Positions 55,472-64,000 of a DNA stretch of 64,000 nt are shown piece after piece. A program made the position numbers and the translations under genes. The stretch covers positions 30,196,305 to 30,260,304 of the forward strand of contig NW_024041150.1 of assembly GCF_014851395.1 (NCBI RefSeq), given 5' to 3'. Within the stretch, counting starts at the first letter, position 1. The number at the start of each line of letters is the position of its first letter. This DNA comes from Micropterus salmoides. Taxonomy: Eukaryota; Chordata; Actinopteri; Centrarchiformes; Centrarchidae. The notes beneath the pieces are model-generated. The model searched no databases. It was not told where the DNA came from and saw only the letters and a list, made by a program, of their open reading frames with translations.

Positions 55472-55472
<1 letters not shown>
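55375..55472 (-). pseudogene. MYADM 3' UTR relic, inverted copy
   Basis: The minus strand reads 'catgagaagaaagttgatga', 'gagtgatgaagaacagaaa', 'gcttaagtggctttacag', close to the UTR after the MYADM stop (5140-5235). No codons beyond the stop region remain. Confidence 0.7.

Positions 55473-55524
<52 letters not shown>
55473..55524. repeat. (TAA)n microsatellite
   Basis: About 17 TAA units directly at the 3' end of the LINE copy at 55525-55849; on the minus strand it is the LINE's repetitive 3' tail. Confidence 0.95.
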
Positions 55525-55526
<2 letters not shown>

Positions 55527-55849
55527 AAGCACTTTTCAAAAACAAGTTACAAATTGCTTTAACAAGTGTAAAGACAATAATACCCAAGAGACAATAATAC
55601 AAAAACAATACAAGATAAAAGCATGAAAACATTGAAAAGACTAAAATACACGTTTAAGATAAATATAAAATTAGTAAAATACAATAAAATAAAAGGGATA
55701 AAATAAAGTCAAATAAGATCGGGAAAGGCTCTCCTATAAAAGTATGTTTTAAGAAGGGACTTAAAAGAGTTCACCGACTCAGCTGACCTGATTTCCTCGG
55801 GCAGATTGTTCCAGAGCCTCGGGGCCCTGACAGCAAACGCTCTGTCCCC
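55525..55849 (-). mobile_element. 5'-truncated L2-like LINE copy
   Basis: Nearly identical to 9256-9590 ('gcacttttcaaaaacaagtt', 'gataaaagcatgaaaacatt', 'gggaaaggctctcctataaa', 'cagcaaacgctctgtcccc') and ends abruptly after that. With its TAA tail it is a standard truncated insertion of the same family as 9256-11230. Confidence 0.9.
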
Positions 55850-55929
55850 AGTGCTGGGGCGGACAGGGACACGGACAGGAGATCGCGGAGCGGCTGGCTG
55901 CGCTTCTTTTACAGCAAAAAATTACTATA

Positions 55930-56100
55930 TTTGGCATGGGGAGTGTCAAGTCAGCTCAAGTCCAAGTGAAGTCACGAGTCATTGGTGTTGAAGTCAAAGT
56001 CGAGTTGAAAGTCTTCTTTGATTTTGTCAAGTCAAGTCTAAAGTCATAATTTTTGTGACTCAAGTCCAAGTCATGTGACTTGAGTCCACACCTCTGGACA
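55930..56100 (-). repeat. 'gagtcacatgacttgg' repeat, right-arm copy
   Basis: 'agtcaagtcagctcaagtcc' to 'gtcatgtgacttgagtcc'; partner of 25890-26035. Confidence 0.6.
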
Positions 56101-56719
56101 GAGGTGTGCAATCCTGTAATGGGATACTAAGATGTTGTCTGTGACAAAATAAAGAACACAATGGTTAATCGGATCCGCTGTCAAATCGTACCTTGGACCA
56201 GGAGGCAATGCCTCTTTGGCATGTCTGACTTTGAGGTTGCTGTAGAATAAGAATTAATTGCCTATGTAATGTCTCTAAAACAGCGGTGCAGTCTCTCGAC
56301 TCCACAGAAATCATAGAATGAATAGTCCTTGTAAGGTGCCATAACTCAGTATAATGTCTGGTTATGGGTTATCCTGAATAGATTGGATGCAGTAGACGAC
56401 ACGGATGAAAAAGTCCTAAACATCATTCATCACAAATGGCTAAATGGAAAACACTGTGGAGTAGGTCCAGGTTGCAGCTCTGTTACAATGAAACCGCTTC
56501 CGGGCGCACTGAAATTATTTTACACACACTCTATACACAGACACACACATGCACACAGACACGTAGCCTGTATCCCACTGTGTTTGAAGGTGGGAAAGGG
56601 TTAGAGCGTGGAACCTTTCACTGTGTATGTGCCCGTTTTCAGTGTCTGTGCACACATTGTTGGTGCTTGTGCCTCTGTATGTATTTGAGTGGATTCACGC
56701 TAAATGGCCTCTTAGAATG

Positions 56720-57190
56720 CTGCATAGCCATGGTAAAAGTAAATCTGCAAACACTCGACAGAGGAAACGCTCAGCTCTTGTACTTTGTGTAGCAAAACCA
56801 CTGTGTAGATATACTCAGATACAGGTAAAAATAATTAATCCAATACCATGTCTGCTGCACAAATTATAAAAGCAGTCCTTCCAACGTCAGTCCTGGCATA
56901 CACGAAGAACCAGCCAGAGATCAATATAATTGAATATTTAAAATATAAAATGAAACTGCACATAATTATTATTATAATTTTTTTTATAGTAGTTATTAGT
57001 TTCTTTTAATAATTTGACTGTTAAGTAACTAAAGATATATATAATAAAAGTAATGTGGTGAAATACAATATTTTCCTCTGAACTGTAGTGGAGTAGAAGT
57101 ATAAAGTGGCATAAAATGGAAATACTCAATCACAGTACAAATATCTGAATATTGTTACTCTCCCCCACTGGCTCAAGGGATGGTAAAGTT
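56720..57190 (-). repeat. Perciform 'acttttacttaagta' repeat, copy 4
   Basis: Inverted partner of 22826-23270 ('aagtataaagtggcataaaa', 'tctgaactgtagtggagtag', 'cccccactggctc'). Confidence 0.75.
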
Positions 57191-57695
57191 AGTCTTTCCC
57201 AATACACCATTCATAAAGCTATAACCTTACCAAGTAAAAACTTTTTATTATGTGTTATGTGTTATCTTTTAATTAATTCATGAATTGCTCATATTAGCGA
57301 TACATTGTAATCTATAAAGAACCACAGCTATTCTTTTCCAATTATTTATTTATTACCAGTATTCTGTTCGTTTCACAAACAAGGAACAAAATAACTAGAG
57401 AGACACAGCAGTATTTACAGGTATGAGAATCTGTAAGTCATATAGACACATGCCCACAGAGATGCATACAACACTTACAACTATTATTGCTACAGCATAA
57501 GAAGGCCTGTGCATACATTAAGTTATATTTTCTGGTTAGCTTACACAATTGCAAAAAGCGCATTACATGTGAATAAATACAATCATCTCAATGGTTAAAG
57601 TTTCTCCCTCTTGTTCAGGAGTCACGGTTCATGACAGGTTTTAACACTGTTTTGACTTTGGACTGCCCATTATAGCATCTAACCTTAATTGTGCT

Positions 57696-60488
57696 CTATT
57701 CTTGACAGAAACTACTGCCCTCTTTGCTGTGTACTTGATATCCTCGAACACCTCCCATCACTGCTCCTGAAACCAATCCCAATACACCCAGTGGCATACC
57801 CAAAAAAGCTCCTAACAACGCACCTGTTCCAATACCTACATATTTGGCCAAAACCTCCCTGACTGTTTTATTCTCAGCCAGCTTTCTGATCTCTTCCTCT
57901 GACATGTTTTCTGATTCCAGTCTAATCTGCTTCTCCTCCTGTTGTATTTGTTCCTCCACTGCTTGTAGCATCTCATTGGTGTAGCAGTTTCCATTGTTTT
58001 CCATCACTATCTTTTCTATTGTGTTAAGTAGCTCCTCCACCTGGAACTTGTTGCTCCTGTATTCATCCTTTGGGTTTTCGTTCCAGTAGTTATTATCAAT
58101 GACGTGGCAACGGCCTCCACACTTCTTCACCAGCTCACTCATGTACTCATTCTTCTGGACATGACCCTCAATTTTCTGTCCTTTACGGAGCTGGTCACCA
58201 TGAGTAAAAAGAACTATTGCATATTTGAAAGCTTCTTCAGAAAAGTATTCGATTATTTTGTTGATGACAGCCTGCTCATGCTCTGTGACTTTCTCTAATT
58301 TAAGCAAAATGAGAAAAGCATGAGGACCAGGAGCGGACTTTACGATACAGCGCACTATCTCAGACTTCAGCTCCTCCTCAGATCTATCAGTGTCAAAGAA
58401 ACCAGGAGTGTCGATCAAAGTGATGCTTCTTCCATTGACAGATCTGGTCTCTGCTTGACATTTTCTTGTTCCAGAATTGAAAGAATCATCGATCTCGAAC
58501 TGTTCCTCTCCAAATATGGTGTTAGCCAGGCTGCTTTTTCCAACTCCAGTTTTTCCCAAGATGACAATTCTTCTGTTTGACCCTGAAAGAAAATCAGTAA
58601 TTTACACTGTACATTTGTTTTCTTAGATAAAGATACATAAAAACTCAATTACAAGAAAATCTCATTGATCAAAAATCATAATGAAAAAATAAGCTGTTAG
58701 TAGGCTACTCAGAAAATATCTACATTAGCATAATACACAAATTAATAATTGTATCAATACATTAAAAAGCCCACATGTGTTTTAATGATCAAAAGCACCT
58801 CAAATTATTTACACAGTAAATATTTATACAGTAGCCTATCAATCGCTGTTCAACAATAAGCTATTTATTGTGGTAAAGTCCACTGAGGATCATTTTGTGA
58901 ACAGCTTTGAATAAGGATAGGGTTCACGGTACGAGGGAACCAGTGGGGGCTGAGATCCCACGGAAGAAGTAAAATAATGCATCTGTGGGGGTCAGTAATT
59001 TGTTACTATTTTATGACCATTATTTTGAATCAAAAAGAATGTATTTGTCAATTGAATTAGTATTATTTACATCAACAAGACAAACAGGCTAAAATAAACA
59101 TGTTTTCCAAATGAACTATGCTGCGCACCGTATGACTGTCATCATGACATGATGGCTGCACTTCTCCAGCAGGCAATCACTATTGTGCACAGAAGGCTAC
59201 AAAATTGACCTAACACAAGATTAGACCACGAACATGTTGTAGTCTGCTGTATTAGACTCTGCATTGCTGCTTGTTTGTTTTAGTCGTATTGGTGTTATCA
59301 TGCATCCTCCAGTTAGTATAGGAAAACATATGATACTATGCTTCCTATGAGCCGGCGTAGTGTAAAATAATTACACTTTTATGATACCATAAAGGGCAGA
59401 ATTGCGGTCTCTCCTTTAACGATTTGTCGTTGTTGGCATATTTCAGGCTATTGAAATTTAAACTCTGTTGCTATGTCGCAGACATCTGGGTCAAGTAATG
59501 GGCTGCTGTGTGTGTCCGTGTGTGTGTGTGTGTGTGTGTGTGAAAGTGTTGAACAATATAATGAGCAATGAAGTCATTGTTTCTCTCTCTGGGAATATTA
59601 TTTATTTATTTATCTCCGCCTGTACCGTTATATTAGAGACCGCCACAAAGTGCAGACTATAACATGTTCTTTTGGCCCTGATCGTTTAATGGATTCAGTT
59701 AGTATTTGCCATACTGTATGAGTCCAATTTGATGCTTATATTCACCTAAATGTTGATTAAATGTGTATCTAAAACAATGACATTTTTTTGTTAGTTAGTT
59801 CCTGTTTTATTTAGTCCTTCCTCGTGTGTCTTGGGTTATTTTACTTCCTGCCTTTTGTTTCCCTGCTAATAAGTAGACATTAACAGGATAATAACCTGAT
59901 AATAATATTCAAAATAATATAGGTTGGCATTTTCACATGTTAGAGGCTACTATAGTTAATACCTATAAAATCACATACATTTTTTGCAAAGTCAAAATAG
60001 TTAATTACCATATAATTCCTTTTGTTTTCAGGTAATACTTAAAAAGGACGTGTTTAATACGGTGACTAACTGGAAACACTGTTATAGTTTCTGTATAATA
60101 ACCATGAATCTGGGTTACAATATGCTAAACTGTCTGTTTCCATTTAAGTTCATGGTGCAGAGGGGTGGAGCTCAGCTCTGGCAGCGGGCGGGCGTGTGAG
60201 TGAGACGAGCACGAGCTTTGACTGTTTCACGGCATTGCGTCCGCTTGTGGCTGTCACCTCCCTTTTCGATTGCCTCATGAAAATAGCTTACTCACTTCCC
60301 GTCTGGTTACTGATTGTTGATTAGGCCTACAATAGTTAGTCTACAGCTTGTTTCAAATATTATTGCAAGGCTAATTTAGCAAAATAGGCCCATGTGTTTA
60401 ATATACGTTATTGTTAGGTAACATTAAAATATCCATTCAGTGAGCAGTGTTGGCAAAGTGAAAGAAGTAACCTTAACTCACCGTCCAT
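57696..60488 (-). CDS. gimap: GIMAP E: AIG1-type immune GTPase with frameshifted C-terminus
   Basis: On the minus strand exon 1 coding part is 60488-60482 (ATGGACG|GTGAGT), the intron is 60481-58583 (1.9 kb, acceptor TTTTCTTTCAG) and exon 2 is 58582-57696. The protein has 297 residues and starts MDGSNRRIVILGKTGVGKSS. GKTGVGKS, DTPG, THGDQL and RCHVID are all intact. It is very close to GIMAP B through the hydrophobic segment (YVGIGTGALLGAFLG). Then about 8 bp missing after GGATATC (near 57735) shift the frame, so the protein ends VHSKEGSSFCQE instead of B's basic helix. The old frame is still readable downstream ('ccaaagtcaaaacagtgtt' on minus). The GTPase domain should still fold. The matching downstream flank shows the locus is the inverted partner of B. 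Confidence 0.9.
58590..60480 (-). other. GIMAP E intron contents
   Basis: The part up to about 58920 matches the GIMAP B intron. The remainder is unique here and holds a (TG)n tract, a hAT-like end ('ggaaacactg' at 60082-60091) and unrecognised DNA. No gene seen. Confidence 0.5.
59519..59542. repeat. (TG)n microsatellite
   Basis: Twelve TG units, preceded by a broken TGTGTGTCCG stretch. Confidence 0.95.
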
Positions 60489-60550
60489 GTTGTTATAAGA
60501 GAGATCAGTGAGGAGGAAAATCCGCTGCTCTGATGCAGGATTTCTTCTAA

Positions 60551-60566
60551 TTTCACTTTCACTTTC
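60551..60566 (-). promoter_or_regulatory. Triple ISRE/IRF-like element of GIMAP E
   Basis: The minus strand reads GAAAGTGAAAGTGAAA, three overlapping GAAANN steps matching the interferon-stimulated response element core. It lies about 63 bp before the start codon. It is the strongest version of the motif found upstream of all five GIMAP genes. Confidence 0.6.
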
Positions 60567-60619
60567 TGTTTGAAATGTGGGGGCGGTGCTTTAAGGTCTG
60601 GGTATCTCTGGATAATCCG

Positions 60620-60990
60620 TAATTCGTTTGTAATTCTAAAACGAAAATACCGTTGATCTGTTTTTTGTTTCAAAACGAAAAATCAAATAACCATTTTTGG
60701 TGTGAGAATCAAAAAAGGAAAAAACAATTAAAATGAACTTCAGTCAATTCGTTTTTCGTTATAAACCAAAAACGGAAGTCATGTGGTCTATTCCTTTTAT
60801 GGAAGGCATAGTAACCCGTAAAACCTTCAAAATAAATTTAGCCCATGTGACGTGTAATTAGAAAGGTGATTTTAGACTAAAACTAAACTAAAATAACGTT
60901 TTTTTAGTAAAACTAAAGTAGCACTGGGTGTGAAAAAACACTTTAGTTAACTGAAATAAAAACAATAACTAATAAAATAATAACTGTTTG
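60620..60990. repeat. Two short fish repeats
   Basis: 60625-60780 is rich in 'aaaacgaaaa' and its complement ('ttcgtttttcgtt'), forming imperfect inverted text typical of small non-autonomous elements. 60860-60990 is the 'agactaaaactaaactaaaa' repeat. Confidence 0.45.
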
Positions 60991-63361
60991 GCAGTTTCCT
61001 AACATCTTTATAGGCCTTCTTGCTATGTGGAAGCTCAACCAGCAGAGGTCACTGTGCCCCCTTCTGTGCAAGAGTCCTTCTGTGGCACCAACAGGCAATA
61101 AGATTTTGACCTTTTCACTTATATCAAAGAAAGGGCTGCACTGCAGAACGTCACCTGCCTTCCAGCTTTTCTTTCTATGCTGCTATAGCTGCTAAAAACT
61201 CTCAGCTTCCACCATCTACTGTTATGAGTCAAAACAAAACTCTTCCAAAACAAATCTGTAGAGTTATATAATTTTTATTTTCCTTTGCATTTTTCTCCAA
61301 TCTAATATACTTATTATGTTAGTTAAGTAGATTAAATATTTTTAATGCAGCCTGTAGTTCTCATTAGTTATGTAGGCCTACTTATGTGTGAAACCTGGTG
61401 AACATTAAAGGAAAAACTTGGAGAAATCTGCTGTTATCTTGGCCATCCTATCTGTTTCCTGGAGGCTGAGTGTAATATGCGATGGTAACTGGATCGAGTT
61501 AATGTTCCTGATCATTTGTTGGGTTTTGTGTTTGTTGCAATTTGTTTTCAAAAGTATGTACAGCACTGTCAGTGTGATTCTATCTTTATCCTTGCAACAT
61601 TACGTGTGAGGGATGTGTGTGGACAGATTGATTCAGTGCTGCGTGTTGCTTGTTTTGTGAGACATGCTTGATATGTTAAAAGGAAGAGAACTCAGTCCTG
61701 CTCTGAGTTTGCTGATTTGTATCAGATGTGAGAAAATGTCACTAGAAGTTGCTGTCGGTATTCTGTGATGTGACAGAGGGAATATCAGAAGGTTTTTCTT
61801 CTGAGGTGTTTGTGAATGACCACATAAAGCTTGGTGTTCATCTGACTGATGACCCCTCAGATTGTTAACTGGCAGTAAAGGCTGCTCTGGAGAAGATTGA
61901 ACAATGTACTCAGACTTTCTCATCTGTTTAGGGGAGTTTGGCCCCAGTCCCCTTTAGTAAAAAGACAAACAAAAAAACTACTGTGTTTGTGTATTTATAG
62001 CTAGCTGCTTAATAACTCTGATAAAACTAAATATTAACCGATGGTTCGAGTTTGATAACAAGGCTAGCTGTTTAAATGTAAGCTTGCCTCTCCAGTAGCG
62101 GGCACACACCTGGAGACAATTACCTCATTAAGAGTTGATGTTCAGGGAGCGCTCAGGATCTCTCTTGATGCTTTGTGTTGTAGTGGGGTCAAGGAGCAGG
62201 TTAGGTTTTTCGATGGTGTGCCATCAAACTTTTGTGAAAACTTTAATTTGTTTTTATTACAGGCATTTTAAGCCACCTGTCGCTGAGACCCTGTAGACTA
62301 CATGGCCTGTTCTGCTAGAGTTCACTGCAGAGATGGCCGTGAAGGTTGATACACTGAGTTGCCTTAAACGTCTGCTCCTTGAATGAGGTGGAGTCAGAGC
62401 TGGGTGGATGATTTACTGCATTAGTTGAGGGTTATATAGCCACTGCTGTTTTGCCTGCCTGATCAACTACTGATTTTGTGTCCTGATTTTAAATGGGAAT
62501 TCTTTTTATGAGACTCTGTTTCAAGTGAACAGGCCCTGTGAATGTTTTTGCTAGGTTCTGCTAAGGGTGGGGCAATTTACTTGTTTTATGGCTGTGTGAC
62601 TTCCCTCAGCCCTTTTCCCTCTTTTTTTGAGTGTTCTGCCAGACTGACAGGGTGGAGGACTGTGTGTGTGTCTTGTTGTCTTTAGGTGGTGCAGCACACC
62701 TGTGGGTGGTGGTGTCAGGACATTCTGGTGGCAATTGTGCTTTTGTAACGGTTTGCTTTTATCCTTTAGCATCTCTGCAGCATGGGCCTTAACATCCTGT
62801 TGGTTTAGTATTGTTATTAAAACTGCCCAAGACCTGATCTTTAAATTTTGATGTTTCATAAATCACCTTTCCAGTTGAAACGAATGTGTCTCTTGTAAAG
62901 AAATGCTCTGTTTAAAAATAAGTTAATAATAATAAAATCCCATGGGTTAAAATGAGAGATTATATCATGGATCTGTTCCAAAGCTTGGTTATTTACTTGT
63001 AGCGCTACGCTAACCTTTCTAAGGAGGACAGTAGTCCAAAAATGTTCAAGTAGCACAGAATTAATTTATAATTATGTATTATATACATAATATGCCGGAG
63101 CTCCTTCTCCTTGTGTGCAATGACAGTTTTATGATGTGAAAACCAGTAAAGACTATTGGATCTGAACACTTGACATAGGCCTACAAATGTTGATTTTTAA
63201 CTAAATCTACATCTGTCCACTGCAGAGGCTCTAACCACAGCCTGGAGGAGGAACTAGTATAAATGACTGTTATATAATAACCACAACATTATAGCAATAT
63301 TTGCAGTAGGTTTTAGTCTTCACTAACCAACTGTGCTTGTAAATCATTTAAGGGCGTTTGG
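60991..63361. other. Non-coding, nothing recognised
   Basis: Several short open frames (for example 61418-61609, 61633-61923, 62551-62859) show no domain or splice support. Acceptor-like 'tttttattacag' at about 62262 has no assignable exon. Confidence 0.4.
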
Positions 63362-63656
63362 TGTCCGAACAATAATGCTGCGATGATGTGTTGAGGAAGA
63401 AATCCGCTTGACACTGTTCTTGATCATAAAAGTTTATTACATCAAGGAGTTCAGCATCAATTACAAGCTCTGCAGCAGCTTGGAGAGTGACCCAGCCCGA
63501 TGGCCACTGTCTCTCTGTACATCAAACATAGCTTATATAGGACATGTTTAGGTATCTGGTACCAGAGAAGGGTACAGTACTATTCTGAGGTAACATAACA
63601 CGGGGTCAGAGGTCAAATTCTATAGAAGGGTTCACTCCCTACATAACCATCAATCA
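63362..63656 (-). mobile_element. Probable 3' LTR of an LTR retroelement
   Basis: On the minus strand it begins TGATTGATGG at 63656, directly after a purine tract (AAGGGGGGAG, 63660-63669). It has TATATAAG at about 63532-63540 and AATAAA at 63438-63433, and ends GTTCGGACA at 63362. Polypurine tract, TG...CA ends and U3-R-U5 order all agree. Target duplication cannot be seen because the other end is outside the window. Confidence 0.6.
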
Positions 63657-64000
63657 CTACTCCCCCCTTAAGAGGTCACTGACCCTCTGTCCAGCTGCTA
63701 GAGTCAAATGCACATGTTACACACCACAGGCGTATGCGAGTGAAAGAGCACTGCAGAGCCCTGCTTCACTTTACTGTTGCCTACTGTATATGATATGAAT
63801 GTGTATTAAAATACATAAGTTGACATCATCCTTATTTACAAAAACAGTGCCACAATTACAAGGTGTGTTTACCGTAAATCATGATAGAAATATCTGAAAG
63901 TGCCAACAGGACCCTTTTATGGTGCTGGAGGAAGGAGTGGTGTTCTGCTTTGTCCTGACAGTCCAGCATTAATTTGAAGAGAGTGATGGGGCCAGACTTG
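63657..64000 (-). mobile_element. Polypurine tract and 3' internal part of the same LTR element
   Basis: The purine run is at 63660-63669; beyond it no protein is recognised in the remaining 330 bp. The element should continue past the window end. Confidence 0.4.

Larger units (their letters stand above)
53280..58920 (-). repeat. Right arm of the large inverted duplication
   Basis: Partner of 20030-27330; matching blocks are listed there. Right-arm-only insertions include about 53510-54640 and the LINE plus microsatellite at 55473-55849. Confidence 0.85.

Noticed and set aside
56383..56792. Open frames rich in His/Cys in the right arm, also seen at 23260-23577
   Set aside because: They are carried by the duplicated non-coding flank, have no domain and are not kept in the same way in both arms.
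51371..60091. One 8.7 kb hAT element between 'cagtgtttcc' and 'ggaaacactg'
   Set aside because: No matching target duplication, and the interval contains one arm of the inverted duplication and GIMAP E; the two ends are probably unrelated.
1..64000. tRNA or rRNA genes
   Set aside because: No cloverleaf or rRNA text was recognised on either strand by eye; a tRNAscan-SE run would be decisive.

Overview
The window is vertebrate, almost certainly teleost and probably percomorph, nuclear DNA. It is AT-rich with long introns, many fish-type interspersed repeats (L2-like LINEs, Tc1-like elements, Penelope-like and Ty1/copia-like fragments, solo LTRs, and the common perciform repeat rich in 'acttttacttaagta'). 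The few host genes belong to GIMAP (AIG1-type immune GTPases) and MYADM (double-MARVEL membrane protein).

Host genes: one intact single-coding-exon MYADM-like gene (4296-5144, +). Five GIMAP genes, here called A-E, share one architecture: a first exon with only 7 coding bases (ATG GAY G), a phase-1 intron, and one large exon carrying the whole GTPase domain and an Ala/Gly-rich tail. A (12109-14133), B (19724-21251), C (30668-32473) and D (42904-45266) are on +; E (60488-57696) is on -. A GIMAP pseudogene lies at 6563-7210 (+) and an orphan GIMAP C-terminal piece at about 49566-49840 (-). Decayed MYADM 3' pieces recur beside the GIMAP copies (14.9, 17.1, 33.0, 47.8-48.7 and 55.4 kb), so the locus looks to have grown by repeated duplication of a MYADM+GIMAP block.

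Large-scale structure: B and C are a recent direct duplication offset by about 10.9 kb; each copy later took its own LTR-type insertion. B and E are the ends of a large inverted duplication (about 20030-27330 against 58920-53280), broken by insertions on either side. Short AGTGAAAG-type ISRE/IRF-like motifs lie upstream of all five first exons, clearest for E, consistent with interferon-responsive immune genes.

Most notable element: about 33133-42332 is a 9.2 kb DNA transposon. Its terminal inverted repeats are tandem arrays of about 160-bp units (2 left, about 4 right). Its multi-exon gene encodes an N-terminal C/H zinc finger, a MULE-like transposase core (two Asp motifs and a CxxH), a Ulp1/C48-like cysteine protease segment (His, Asp, Gln, Cys all visible) and a C-terminal PHD finger. 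The copy is broken by frameshifts and stop codons. A 1.6 kb Tc1 element is nested in the intron that splits the PHD finger. I cannot tell from sequence alone whether the family is already catalogued.

The last 640 bases look like the 3' LTR and polypurine tract of an LTR element on the - strand. The rest (0.8-2.3, 7.7-8.5, 47.4-47.8, 48.7-49.5, 51.7-53.3, 53.5-54.6 and 61.0-63.3 kb) shows no gene I can support.
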